Shown: positions 1 to 8,307 of the stretch, in pieces | Layout of the letters: every line of letters starts with the position of its first letter | How positions within the stretch are numbered: position 1 is the stretch's first letter | DNA from: Tagaea sp. | GTDB lineage: Bacteria > Pseudomonadota > Alphaproteobacteria > CACIAM-22H2 | Direction: 5' to 3' | DNA length: 21,268 nucleotides | NCBI GenBank assembly: GCA_023653245.1 | Contig: JAMNXK010000011.1 | Location: 1-21,268, forward strand | The notes under the pieces: generated by a model | Databases searched by the model: none | Told to the model about the DNA's origin: nothing | What the model saw: the letters and a program-made list of their open reading frames with translations, nothing else | Made by a program: the position numbers and the translations under genes

Positions 1-240
1 CTGCCGCTCGTCACCGACGACCCTAGAAGCATGGATGTCGATGGTCCGGATGCGATACGCGATCTCCGTATCCTCTGTCGGCTCGGCCTCGCATGCCTCG
101 AGTCGAAAGTCGAAATGCCGACCCGGGTCGCCGAGGGAGCGCTTTCGTATCTGCGTTGGTTGAGCGCGGCCGGCGACAACCCGCCGCATGTAATCGTCCG
201 CGACCGGATCCAGGCCTTCATCGCGCGCCCCGGCGCCTGA
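1..240 (+). CDS. hypothetical protein, possibly 5'-truncated by the window edge
   Basis: The reading frame is open from the first base to a stop at 238-240. The first ATG in it is at 31, which would give 69 residues, but no convincing ribosome binding site precedes that ATG, and no in-frame stop separates it from the window edge, so this may be the C-terminal end of a longer gene. The product is mostly helical-looking, with no transmembrane segment and no motif I recognise. It lies outside the putative island, on what would be chromosomal backbone downstream of the displaced tRNA end. It could also be a spurious frame in GC-rich DNA. Confidence 0.35.
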   Translation: MPLVTDDPRSMDVDGPDAIRDLRILCRLGLACLESKVEMPTRVAEGALSYLRWLSAAGDNPPHVIVRDRIQAFIARPGA

Positions 241-437
241 TTCCCGCGCATTGCGTCACGGCATTCGCGACGAATCGTTTCCGGCGGCGCCTTGGGCCGA
301 ACTCGCGGCACAATATCCGTGCGCTCGCAACCGGCGCAGCCGGATGTTCCTGGGCCGCCAAGGGAAGGGCCGTCGCGCGGGACACCCAGGAAGATCGAAA
401 TTCGTTCCGAAGCGCTTCCGGACTCGCGCAAACACAG
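241..437. other. intergenic chromosomal flank
   Basis: No gene is supported here. Open frames exist on both strands but overlap each other and run across the tRNA-derived repeat, as expected for chance frames in GC-rich DNA. In the pre-integration chromosome this stretch would have lain just downstream of the tRNA-Pro gene. Confidence 0.5.
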
Positions 438-488
438 GGTCGGCGTGGCGGGATTCGAACTCGCGACATCCAGCTCCCAAAGCTGGCG
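438..488 (-). repeat. attL-like direct repeat: displaced 3' part of tRNA-Pro
   Basis: These 51 bases are identical to 20911-20961. Read on the minus strand they contain the anticodon arm (loop TTTGGGA, anticodon TGG), variable region, T arm, 3' acceptor strand and discriminator A of the tRNA-Pro gene at 20913-20986. The D arm and 5' acceptor strand are missing, so this is not a functional tRNA. Identity stops abruptly at 437 and 489. The orientation fits integration into the tRNA 3' end: the complete gene is at the far end of the element and the displaced original 3' half is here. Confidence 0.9.
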
Positions 489-646
489 GAAACTCAATGA
501 TTTCAATTGAAGTTATAGATTTCCCGGGCCTCGGAAATCCCATCCATGTGATTTCACGCGCCTTGGATCTCCACTCATCTCTGCTCAGTGTTAGCAAGGC
601 CTTTGCGAGCCTTTCGTGGAAACTGAAAGCTGAACGACAGCGACGA
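489..646. other. island left-end non-coding region with palindromes
   Basis: This stretch is less GC-rich than its surroundings and holds no supported gene. It contains a 10-bp perfect palindrome TTCAATTGAA at 502-511 and an inverted repeat GATTTCC/GGAAATC at 518-524 and 533-539 with an 8-base loop. The position just inside the attachment repeat would suit arm-type recombinase sites or a terminator for the minus-strand regulator upstream; neither is demonstrated. Confidence 0.35.
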
Positions 647-1597
647 TTATGCCGAACCGGCGCCACGCTCGGCCGCGCTATCGACGAGCGCGCGCGCGAG
701 GATCCAATCGCGGAAGATCGCCACCTTCTCGCGCTTGGCTTTCTCCTTGGTCGTGACCACGAAGTAGGACGACAGGATCGGCTTCGACCAATCGGCGTAG
801 GGCCGGATCAGCCGGCCAGCCATCAAGTGATCGCGGATTAGCATCGATCGGCCGAGCGCGATTCCGGAACCCGCGCACGCCGCCCGCAGGATCAAAAGCG
901 GATCGCTGAATTTCGGGCCCACTTCCTTGCGCGCGGCGCGAAATCCCGCCTCGGCGAGCCACGGGTCCCAAGCCATCCAAGGCTCGTGGACCATGCGAAC
1001 CGACGAGTTCAGCAGCGTGTGCCGGATCAGGTCTTCGCGTGCGCGCGCTCGCGACGGCGCGGGAGACATCAAAGCCGGCGCGCAAACCGGCGTGACCGTC
1101 TCCTTCGCCAGTAAGTCGACGAGAAGATCCTCCCCGAACTCGCCGCGACCGAAGCGAATGGCGATGTCGGTATCCTCGGCTGCCAAATCGACCATGCGAT
1201 ACTCTGTCTGCACCAGCACGTCGATATCGGGCCACGCCGCACGGAATTCGACCAGACGCGGCAACAGCCATTCCTGGGTGAAAGATGGTAGCGCGCTGAT
1301 CGTCAGCACGTCGGCGACGGGCTTTCGGCCCTTGGGCAGCAGCCGCGCCGCTTCTTCGAGCTTGTCGAAGCCTTCGCCGATCGTGGGCAGGATCGCCTTG
1401 GCCTCGGCCGTGAGCGCAAGCCCGTTGGGCAGGCGCTGGAACAGGGCGCAGTCGAAGTATTGCTCCAGTATCTTGACCTGATGGCTGACCGCCGTCTGGG
1501 TCACCAAAAGCTCTTGGGCGGCCTTGGCGAAGCTTCCCGCCCGCGCAGCCGCTTCGAAAGCCTTGAGCGCGTTGAGCGGCGGGAGTTTGCGTCGCAT
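647..1597 (-). CDS. LysR-family transcriptional regulator (GcvA-like)
   Basis: A 316-residue LysR-type regulator. Residues 1-60 form the winged helix-turn-helix (begins MRRKLPPLNALKAFE, with FAKAAQELLVTQTAVSHQVK as the HTH), followed by a linker helix and a two-lobe effector domain (about 90-300; LPSFTQEWLLPRL at the start of lobe I is typical of the GcvA branch). The ATG at 1597 is preferred because GcvA-branch proteins start almost at this point; a TTG at 1615 in frame would add six residues. It is transcribed divergently from the molybdenum-hydroxylase operon with about 100 bp between them, so it is the likely regulator of that operon and of itself. The effector is unknown. Length is normal for the family. 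Confidence 0.93.
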   Translation of the reverse strand: MRRKLPPLNALKAFEAAARAGSFAKAAQELLVTQTAVSHQVKILEQYFDCALFQRLPNGLALTAEAKAILPTIGEGFDKLEEAARLLPKGRKPVADVLTISALPSFTQEWLLPRLVEFRAAWPDIDVLVQTEYRMVDLAAEDTDIAIRFGRGEFGEDLLVDLLAKETVTPVCAPALMSPAPSRARAREDLIRHTLLNSSVRMVHEPWMAWDPWLAEAGFRAARKEVGPKFSDPLLILRAACAGSGIALGRSMLIRDHLMAGRLIRPYADWSKPILSSYFVVTTKEKAKREKVAIFRDWILARALVDSAAERGAGSA

Positions 1598-1701
1598 CGG
1601 TCGGTCGAGCCCCAATCGGCCTTGGTCTGCCCCAAAGATTAGTTGGTTGCGGCATACGTTTCAAACCGGAACACTCGGGAAGCGACGAAAGGTCCTTCCC
1701 G
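1598..1701. promoter_or_regulatory. divergent control region of lysR-type gene and Mo-hydroxylase operon
   Basis: This is the only space available for promoters of both divergent transcription units. It contains a short dyad GTTTCAAAC at 1658-1666 and an ATTAG pentamer at 1638-1642, the complement of the CTAAT motif reported for GcvA. Both are short and could be chance. A purine-rich GAAAGG at about 1687-1692 precedes the TTG start at 1702 with suitable spacing. No strong -35/-10 pair is evident. Confidence 0.4.
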
Positions 1702-2187
1702 TTGACCCAAACGCCCGCCGCCGCCGTACTCCCGTCGACTCTGTCCGTCAACGGACGGCGTGTGGACTCGTCCGCCGACGGCGGCACGCCCCTCGCCCGC
1801 TTCCTGCGCGAGGACTTGGGTCTCACCGGCACCAAGATCGGCTGCGGCCAGGGCGAGTGCGGCGCCTGCACTGTCTTGGTGGATGATCTCGCGGTCTGCG
1901 CCTGCCTCTACCCCGTCGGCCGTGCGTTGGGCCGGGCGGTCGAAACCATCGAAGGATTGGACTCCGATCCGATCGCCAGCCGGCTGCGCGCGGCGATGAT
2001 CGAGCGCGGTGCCTTCCAGTGCGGCTTCTGCACGCCGGGCGTAGTCGCCTCGCTGGTAGCGCTGTTCCGGACCGTCCCTCGCCCCGGCGAAGCGGAAATC
2101 CGCGAAGCGCTACAAGGCAATCTCTGCCGCTGCTCGGGCTATCTGAAGCTCTTCGAAGCGGCCGTCGCGGTCGCGCGCGCAGCATGA
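1702..2187 (+). CDS. (2Fe-2S)-binding subunit of a xanthine dehydrogenase-family hydroxylase
   Basis: A 161-residue small subunit carrying two [2Fe-2S] clusters. The N-terminal plant-ferredoxin domain has Cys48, Cys53, Cys56 and Cys66 (GCGQGECGACTV then AVCACL). The C-terminal helical domain has Cys107-x2-Cys110 (CGFCTPG) and Cys142-x-Cys144 (GNLCRCSGY). All cluster ligands are present and the length is normal. It passes electrons from the Mo site to FAD in the partner protein. The start is a TTG at 1702; no in-frame ATG gives the conserved N-terminus. The stop overlaps the start of the next gene as ATGA (2184-2187), indicating translational coupling and a heterodimer with that product. Sequence similarity alone does not fix the substrate. 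Confidence 0.93.
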   Translation: MTQTPAAAVLPSTLSVNGRRVDSSADGGTPLARFLREDLGLTGTKIGCGQGECGACTVLVDDLAVCACLYPVGRALGRAVETIEGLDSDPIASRLRAAMIERGAFQCGFCTPGVVASLVALFRTVPRPGEAEIREALQGNLCRCSGYLKLFEAAVAVARAA

Positions 2188-5100
2188 CGGTTTACCGGCA
2201 TATCGGCCGGCGCGTGCCGGCCTTGGATGCGGACGCCAAAGCGCGCGGCCGGACGGTCTATACGCACGATTTCGCCCTGCCGGACATGCTCCAGGGCGCG
2301 ATCCTCCGCTCGCCCCACGCGCATGCGCGCATCAAGTCGATCGATACAAGTACTGCAATCGCACTGCCTGGCGTGCGCGCGGTGGCAGTGGGTTCGGACT
2401 ATCCGGGCGGGCGCTATCTCAATTTCGGCCCCGCCTACGCCGACAAGTTCCCCCTGGCCGTGGACAAAGTCCGCTTCAAGGGCGACGAGGTCGCCGCAAT
2501 CGCCGCCGACACGCACGAACAAGCGCGCGCGGCGTGCGCCGCCATCCGCGTCGAATACGAAGTTCTCCCAGCGGTGTTCGACGTCGATGCGGCGTTGGCG
2601 GCGGACGCGCCGGTTCTGCATGATCGCCCGAACCTGCCGCCCAACGTCGCGCAGATCTCGACCGCCGATCTGGGCGGCGTCGATGCGGCGTTCGCGAAGG
2701 CCGCGTTCGTGATCGAGGACAGTTTCGAGCACGGCATCGTCGCCCCCATCTGCCTGGAGACGAACGCCGCCGTCGCGCGCTTCGATGCGAATTCCGGCAC
2801 GATGGAAATCTGGGCCGGAACGCAAGCGCCGTTTTTCGCGCGCAAGGAAGTGGCGCATGTGTTGGGTCTGCCGCTCGAGAAGGTGATCGTGCGCGCGATC
2901 GCCATCGGCGGCGGCTTCGGCGGCAAATCCCAAGCGCCCGAGCCGATCGCAATCGCAGCCATGCTGGCGATGAAAGCCGGGCGGCCGGTGAAGATCGTGC
3001 TGGACAGGAACGAGGAGTTCCGCGCGGGCAAAACCGACCACGCCAAGCGCATGACAGTCCGCACCGGCGTCGCGGCCAACGGAACGATCGTCGCGCGCCA
3101 TACGCGTTTCGAAGTCGACAACGGCGCCTACACCTATATGGGTCCGGCCTACGTTTCGGCCGTTCGCCAGCGCACCTGCAACCTGTACCGCGTCGGCGCT
3201 GCGGGCTTTGAAGGCAAACTCGTCCACACGAACAAGGTGCCCGGCGGCTCCTATCGCGGCATGGGCGCGCCGCAGATCATCTGGGCGATCGAAACCCAGA
3301 TCGACGCGATCGCCCGCAAACTCGGCAAAGACCGCCTCGACTATCGGCTCGAAATCGCCAATCGGACGGGCGACACGACGCCGCAAGGCTGGCGTATCGG
3401 CGCGTGCGGCTTGTCGGAATGCTTGCGCGAGGCCGGGCATCGGATCGGTTGGGCGGAGAAATCCAAGGCGCCCCGCAAATGGCGCGGCCTCGGTATCGCC
3501 GCAATGATCAATCCCAGCGTGGGCGTGCTTTACTCCGAAGGCAATTTCGCGCATGTGTCGCTAGACCTGCGCGACGACGGCACGATCCTGCTCGGCACCC
3601 AAACCGCCGATTGCGGCACGGGCCAGAACACGCTGCTCGCGCAATTCGCGGCCGAAGCGCTCGATGTACCGCTCGAGGCCTTCGACGTCCTGCATATGGA
3701 CACGCAGAACGCGCCGGACGATCTGGGCAGCGCCGCCTCGCGCGTGACGTTCGTGAGCGGAGCGGCCGCTATCGCCGCGGGCACGGAGATGGCGGCGGAG
3801 CTGCGCAAACGCATGGCGGCGCGCTGGAACGTGGCCGTGGACGCCGTCGAGTTCCGAGACGGCGCCGCGTTCGTCGCTGGCGACAATCGGCGCCGCGCCG
3901 ATCTCGCCGAGATCGCGGCGCTCGAAGGCCCGATCCGCGTCGTCGGCCGGCACGATATCGACCTGCCGCGCGCCGACCCGAAGACGGGCTTCGGCCACTA
4001 CGCGCCGACCTATGGCTTCGGTGCGCAAGCCTGCGAGGTCGAGATCGATCCGGCGACCGGAGCCGTGCGCATCCTTAAGCTCGTTTCGGTCCAGGACATA
4101 GGCCGCGTGGTCAATCCCGTGGCGCTCGAAGGCCAAACCTATGGCGGGATCGTCCAGGGCATCGGCATGGCGCTGGGCGAAGAGCTCGTGTTCGACGACG
4201 GCGAGCCGGTGAACGCGTCGCTGATCGCCTACAAAGTCCCGCGCGCGATGGAGACGCCGCCTATCGACATCGCCTTCGTCGAAACCGGAGATCCGACCGG
4301 CCCCTACGGCGCCAAGGCCGGCGGCGAGCATCCGATCAACGCGACGATCGCCGCGATCGCCTGCGCCATCGCCGATGCGACCGGCATCGCCTTCAAGAAA
4401 CTTCCGATCTCGCCCCGGCGCATCCTCGAAGCGTTGCGGACCCGCGACGGCGAGTGGCCGCCGTCAGAGCCTTGGCGCCGCCCGTACAACGCCGAGATCG
4501 CCGCCGTGCGCGCGCTCTATCCCAAGTTCCTGTTCGGCGCCCTCAAGAAGACGGGAGCCGCGTTGGGCCGCAAGGCGAGACCGGTACTTGCGTGGCGCTA
4601 CGAACGCCCGGCCGATCTCGACGCAGCTATGGCCCTTTTGAAGCCGGGCGACGCGAAGATCATGGCCGGCGGCACCGATCTTCAGCCGGGTTTGCGTCAG
4701 GGCGTACACGAAACCGGCATCGTGGTGGCGATCGACGGGATCGCAAGCCTGCGGCAAATCCACGTCGAGCCCGACACGATCCGCATCGGCGCCGCCGCGA
4801 CGATCGCCGATATCCTCGCGCGCGACGACCTGGCGCGCGCCGAGCCACTGCTGCGCGATGGCCTGAAGCGCATCGCCACGCGGCAGATCCGCAATGTGGC
4901 GACGCTCGGTGGCGATCTGTGCCAGCAAAAGCGCTGCTGGTTCTTCCGCTCGGGCAAGCAATGTTTCAAGCAGGGCGGCGTCGCCTGCCCCTGCTACGCC
5001 GTGACCGGGGACAATCGGCATCACGCGATCCTCGGGGCGGCGCGCTGTGCGGCGCCGTGCGTGGCGGACGCGGCACCTATCTTGGTCGCGTTGGGCGCCA

Positions 5101-5540
5101 ATCTCGTCGCCGTCGGACCGGCGGGTACGCGCGCAATCCCGGCGACGCGCTTCTATCGCTGGTCGGGCGAAACCGTTCTCGCGCCGGACGAGATCCTTGT
5201 CGAAGCCGTGATCCCGCGCGCAGCCCGCGCCGCTGCCTACGAGAAATTCGCGCTGTGGGAAGGCGACTTCGCCGAAGCGAGTGCTGCCGCTACGCTTTCG
5301 CTGTCGGACGGATCTATCGCCGACGTGCGAATCGCGTTGGGCGGCGTCTCGCCCCTGCCCGCGCGCGCCAAGTCTGTCGAAGCGGCCTTGCTCGGCCGCC
5401 GACCTTCGGCGGCCTTGTTTGCCGACGCCGCGCGCCGCTCGATCCGGGGCGCGCTCGCCTTACGCGACAACCGTTTCAAGACGGCGCTCTTGCCCGTTCT
5501 CGTCGAACGCGCGCTGACGCGCGCAGCCGCCCTCGCATGA
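2184..5540 (+). CDS. fused Mo-cofactor and FAD subunits of a xanthine dehydrogenase-family hydroxylase
   Basis: A 1118-residue protein combining two subunits that are usually separate. Residues 1-760 are a molybdopterin-binding large subunit: GGGFGGK at 242-248 (Mo-pterin contact), GSYRGMG at 355-361 and GAKAGGE with the predicted catalytic Glu715. The Mo-site loop lacks the AYRCSFR signature of aerobic CO dehydrogenase, so CO is unlikely as substrate. After a linker, about 790-1118 form an FAD-binding medium subunit, with AGGTD at 828-832 and a cysteine-rich insert (Cys913, 918, 927, 935, 937) resembling the [4Fe-4S]-binding insert of PaoB/YagS and 4-hydroxybenzoyl-CoA reductase beta subunits. 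No stop or plausible internal start separates the two halves. Likely hydroxylates an aldehyde or N-heterocycle, cytoplasmic since no signal peptide is seen. First start after the upstream stop overlap is the ATG at 2184. Confidence 0.92.
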   Translation: MTVYRHIGRRVPALDADAKARGRTVYTHDFALPDMLQGAILRSPHAHARIKSIDTSTAIALPGVRAVAVGSDYPGGRYLNFGPAYADKFPLAVDKVRFKGDEVAAIAADTHEQARAACAAIRVEYEVLPAVFDVDAALAADAPVLHDRPNLPPNVAQISTADLGGVDAAFAKAAFVIEDSFEHGIVAPICLETNAAVARFDANSGTMEIWAGTQAPFFARKEVAHVLGLPLEKVIVRAIAIGGGFGGKSQAPEPIAIAAMLAMKAGRPVKIVLDRNEEFRAGKTDHAKRMTVRTGVAANGTIVARHTRFEVDNGAYTYMGPAYVSAVRQRTCNLYRVGAAGFEGKLVHTNKVPGGSYRGMGAPQIIWAIETQIDAIARKLGKDRLDYRLEIANRTGDTTPQGWRIGACGLSECLREAGHRIGWAEKSKAPRKWRGLGIAAMINPSVGVLYSEGNFAHVSLDLRDDGTILLGTQTADCGTGQNTLLAQFAAEALDVPLEAFDVLHMDTQNAPDDLGSAASRVTFVSGAAAIAAGTEMAAELRKRMAARWNVAVDAVEFRDGAAFVAGDNRRRADLAEIAALEGPIRVVGRHDIDLPRADPKTGFGHYAPTYGFGAQACEVEIDPATGAVRILKLVSVQDIGRVVNPVALEGQTYGGIVQGIGMALGEELVFDDGEPVNASLIAYKVPRAMETPPIDIAFVETGDPTGPYGAKAGGEHPINATIAAIACAIADATGIAFKKLPISPRRILEALRTRDGEWPPSEPWRRPYNAEIAAVRALYPKFLFGALKKTGAALGRKARPVLAWRYERPADLDAAMALLKPGDAKIMAGGTDLQPGLRQGVHETGIVVAIDGIASLRQIHVEPDTIRIGAAATIADILARDDLARAEPLLRDGLKRIATRQIRNVATLGGDLCQQKRCWFFRSGKQCFKQGGVACPCYAVTGDNRHHAILGAARCAAPCVADAAPILVALGANLVAVGPAGTRAIPATRFYRWSGETVLAPDEILVEAVIPRAARAAAYEKFALWEGDFAEASAAATLSLSDGSIADVRIALGGVSPLPARAKSVEAALLGRRPSAALFADAARRSIRGALALRDNRFKTALLPVLVERALTRAAALA

Positions 5541-5569
5541 ATCCTCCATCGCAACCCAGGAGACCGACG

Positions 5570-6655
5570 ATGACCAGAGCCTCCAGTCGCTTGCGCGCCT
5601 TGCTTCTCGCCTTCGCCCTCGTCTGCGGCGCCTCCGCCGCGCACGCGCAAGCGCGCGACAAGGTCGTTTACGGCGTTCCCTCGGCGATCAGCTCGGCGAT
5701 CGCCAATTTCGTCTTCGCCCAGGAGCTCGGCTTCTTCGCGCGCGAGAACATCGACCTCGAAATGGTCCCGCTCTCGGGGTCGGGCGTGATCATCCCGCAG
5801 CTTCTGGCGGGGCAGATCCATGCCTCGGGCGCCAGTCTCGAGCCTCTGGTGATCGCACGTCAGCCCGGGCGGCAGAACTTTCCTTTGCGCTTCGTCTACA
5901 ACTATCTGCGCAATTCGGTGTGGGAATTCGCCGTGATGCCCGACAGCCGTATCCGCACCGTCGCCGATCTGCGCGGCACGACCATCGGCGTCGTCTCGCT
6001 GGGCTCGGGCAACGTCTTCACCACGCGCGCAATTCTCGCGGCCGCCGGCGTGCCGTGGGACAGCGTGCGCGTGCAGCCTGTCGGCTTCGGCGTCCAGGCA
6101 TTCGAAGCTTTGCGCACCAATCAGATTCAGATGCTGAACCTGTGGGAGAGCGCGCACGCCAATTTCGACAACATGGGCACCAAGCTGCGCCGGTTGGAGT
6201 ATCCGGCCGAGTTCCAAGGCATTTCGAGCCACGGCTTCTCGGTCACGGAAAAGCTGCTCGCCGAGAATCCGGGCCTCCTCGCCCGCTTCGGCCGTGCGGT
6301 GTCGATGGGCAGCGTGGCGTGTATCGCCAACTACGAGGGCTGCTTGCGCGCTTTCTGGAAGCGTTATCCCGAGCTGCGCCCGCGCACGGGCACGGACGAG
6401 GAAGTGTTCCGCCGCGAACTCGCGGTCATGGTTCCGCGCATGGAGAACATCGGATATTTCCCGGCGGGCCAGCCGCGCCGCTGGGGCGAATATGCCGAGC
6501 GCGATTGGAAGGTCCTAATCGCAGCACTGAAGGCCGGCGGCGAAGTGACGATCGAAAACATCCCGCTTGATACGCTCTACACCAACCGCTTGGTGGAAGA
6601 GTACAACCGCTTCGACGAAGCGGCCGTGATCGCCGCGGCACGGGCCTATCGGTGA
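5570..6655 (+). CDS. NitT/TauT-type ABC transporter substrate-binding protein
   Basis: A 361-residue periplasmic binding protein. A Sec signal peptide is clear (positive MTRASSRLR, hydrophobic core, AHA-type cleavage site near residue 27). The mature part begins with VVYGVPSAISSAI, and ANFVFAQELGFFARENIDLEMVPLSGSGVIIPQLLAGQIHA-like order (seen in pieces) is the SsuA/ThiY/NMT1 fold used for nitrate, sulfonates, pyrimidine precursors and aromatic acids. The ATG at 5570 is chosen because CAGGAGA lies seven bases upstream; an ATG at 5537 overlapping the previous stop would add a non-signal extension. It is followed without a gap by its ATPase and permease. Likely delivers the substrate of the operon's oxidising enzymes (inference). 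Confidence 0.92.
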   Translation: MTRASSRLRALLLAFALVCGASAAHAQARDKVVYGVPSAISSAIANFVFAQELGFFARENIDLEMVPLSGSGVIIPQLLAGQIHASGASLEPLVIARQPGRQNFPLRFVYNYLRNSVWEFAVMPDSRIRTVADLRGTTIGVVSLGSGNVFTTRAILAAAGVPWDSVRVQPVGFGVQAFEALRTNQIQMLNLWESAHANFDNMGTKLRRLEYPAEFQGISSHGFSVTEKLLAENPGLLARFGRAVSMGSVACIANYEGCLRAFWKRYPELRPRTGTDEEVFRRELAVMVPRMENIGYFPAGQPRRWGEYAERDWKVLIAALKAGGEVTIENIPLDTLYTNRLVEEYNRFDEAAVIAAARAYR

Positions 6656-7431
6656 AGGCGAGCGGCGCAGATCTCGCGATCTCGGGGCTGGTGGTCGAGT
6701 ACGCCACCAGCCGCGGGGCGCTCACGGCTCTCGACGGCGTCGATTTGTCGATCGGGCGCGGCGAGTTCGTCGCCGTCCTCGGCCCATCGGGTTGCGGAAA
6801 GTCCACGCTGCTGCGCATCGTCGCAGGCCTGATCAAACCCAAATCCGGTGCTGTCGCGCTCGGCGGCCGGCCTGTCGAGGGACCGCGCGGCGACGTCGGC
6901 ATCGTCTTCCAGCAAGCGACGTTGCTGCCGTGGAAGACGGTGCTCGAAAACGTGATGGTGCCGATCCGGACCTTGGGCCGGCCGCTCGCCGAGGGCCGCG
7001 AGCGCGCCAAGGCGTTGCTCGACATGGTCGGCCTCGCGAAATTCGCCGAGCACTATCCGCATGAATTGTCGGGCGGCATGCAGCAGCGCGTGGGTATCGC
7101 GCGCGGCCTGGTGCACGATCCCGATCTGCTGCTGATGGACGAACCGTTCGGCGCGCTGGATGCGATGACGCGCGAGCGTATGGCGTTCGAGCTTCAGGAC
7201 CTTTGGGCGAAGGCGGACAAGTCGGTGCTCTTCATCACCCACTCGATCCCGGAAGCCGTGTTCCTCGCAGACCGCGTGGTCGTGCTGGGCCCGCGCCCCG
7301 GGAAGGTCATCGACGTGCTCGACGCGAAACTGCCCCGCCCGCGCACCGTCGAAACCATGGCGACGCCCGAGTTCGCCGCCGCGTGCACGCGACTGCGCGG
7401 GCTGTTCGGCAGCCTCGGCGGATTGGATTGA
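6652..7431 (+). CDS. NitT/TauT-type ABC transporter ATP-binding protein
   Basis: A 259-residue ATPase of the SsuB/TauB/NrtD group. Walker A GPSGCGKST is at residues 44-52, the Q-loop is in IVFQQATLLPW, the ABC signature LSGGMQQR starts at residue 139, Walker B LLLMDEPFGALD follows at about 158, and the switch histidine is in FITHS. The GTG start overlaps the stop of the binding-protein gene as GTGA, so translation is coupled. It energises the permease encoded just downstream on the inner face of the membrane. All catalytic motifs are intact and the length is normal. Confidence 0.95.
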   Translation: MKASGADLAISGLVVEYATSRGALTALDGVDLSIGRGEFVAVLGPSGCGKSTLLRIVAGLIKPKSGAVALGGRPVEGPRGDVGIVFQQATLLPWKTVLENVMVPIRTLGRPLAEGRERAKALLDMVGLAKFAEHYPHELSGGMQQRVGIARGLVHDPDLLLMDEPFGALDAMTRERMAFELQDLWAKADKSVLFITHSIPEAVFLADRVVVLGPRPGKVIDVLDAKLPRPRTVETMATPEFAAACTRLRGLFGSLGGLD

Positions 7432-7442
7432 GGGAGACGCGC

Positions 7443-8240
7443 ATGAAATCCCGCTGGCTCGACTTCGGATTGCCCGTGCTGTCCCTCGCCGCGTTCTTCG
7501 TCCTGTGGCACAACGCGATCGCCTGGTTCGCCATCCCGGGCTATCTGCTGCCGAGCCCGTTGGACGTCGGGCGGACATTCTGGGCCGGCTACTACACGAC
7601 GGGCCGGTTCTGGCCGCATCTCGGCACGACACTTTATCAGATGGCTGCCGGCTACGCGATTGGCTGCGGCGTGGCGCTGACCCTCGGCACGCTGGTCTCC
7701 GAGTCGCGAATCGTCGACCGGGTCGTCTATCCCTATATCGTCGGGCTGCAGTCGATGCCCAAAGTGGCGCTGGCGCCGCTGATCATCGTGTGGTTTGGGT
7801 TCGGGCCCGCCTCGAAAATCGTGCTTGTGGCGCTGATCTGCTTCTTCCCGACCTTCGTCAATTGCGTGTCGGGTTTGCGCGCGGCCAACCCCGATCTGAT
7901 CGACCTTTACCGCGCGTTCAGCGCCTCGCGAATCTCGATCTTCCTGAATGTGAAACTGCCATCGGCCGCGAGTTCGATCTTTGCGGGGCTGCAAATCAGC
8001 GTCGTGCTGGCGCTGATCGGCGCCGTGGTCGGCGAGTTCATCGCGGCACGCCAGGGCCTCGGCTTCCTGATCCAGTACTCGACCCTCAATTTCGACGTGG
8101 CGACGATGTTCGCGGCGATCTTCTCGCTCGCCATCGTCGGCGTGATCGCGACGTCGATCGTCCGTTTCGTCCAATCCCGGATCGTGTTCTGGGAGGGGGC
8201 GCGGCGCGCGACCGCCGTCAACCAAGGCGAGACCACTTGA
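7443..8240 (+). CDS. NitT/TauT-type ABC transporter permease
   Basis: A 265-residue inner-membrane permease of the SsuC/TauC type, with about six hydrophobic segments beginning at residue 8 (FGLPVLSLAAFFVLW). The cytoplasmic coupling loop, with DLYRAFSASRISIF followed by VKLPSAASSIFAGL, corresponds to the EAA-type motif that docks on the ATPase. The ATG at 7443 is preceded by GAGGGAGA; frames extending further upstream lie inside the ATPase gene. It completes the importer of module A. Confidence 0.94.
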   Translation: MKSRWLDFGLPVLSLAAFFVLWHNAIAWFAIPGYLLPSPLDVGRTFWAGYYTTGRFWPHLGTTLYQMAAGYAIGCGVALTLGTLVSESRIVDRVVYPYIVGLQSMPKVALAPLIIVWFGFGPASKIVLVALICFFPTFVNCVSGLRAANPDLIDLYRAFSASRISIFLNVKLPSAASSIFAGLQISVVLALIGAVVGEFIAARQGLGFLIQYSTLNFDVATMFAAIFSLAIVGVIATSIVRFVQSRIVFWEGARRATAVNQGETT

Positions 8241-8244
8241 ACCG

Positions 8245-8269
8245 ACGCCGCTTCGCGCCGGGGCGGCGT
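8245..8269 (+). other. intra-operon stem-loop
   Basis: Arms ACGCCGC (8245-8251) and GCGGCGT (8263-8269) enclose an 11-base loop in the 67-bp gap between the permease and the RidA-like gene. No T-tract follows, so it is not a standard terminator. It could act as an mRNA stabiliser or processing site separating transporter from enzyme expression. It could also be chance in GC-rich DNA. Confidence 0.35.
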
Positions 8270-8307
8270 TCCCTATACCGGCGCGCGTGAAGACGAGGAA
8301 GAACGAC

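Noticed and set aside
438..488. Second functional tRNA gene
   Set aside because: The D arm and 5' acceptor strand are absent; after the anticodon arm the sequence diverges completely.
678..1871. Long minus-strand open frame of 397 codons
   Set aside because: It overlaps the LysR-type gene on the same strand in another frame and the [2Fe-2S] gene on the opposite strand; its translation is rich in Arg, Pro and Ala with no recognisable motif.
2184..5540. Annotation as aerobic carbon monoxide dehydrogenase
   Set aside because: The subunit set is similar, but the Mo-site loop reads GSYRGMG and lacks the AYRCSFR signature of true CO dehydrogenase; the operon partners also do not fit CO oxidation.
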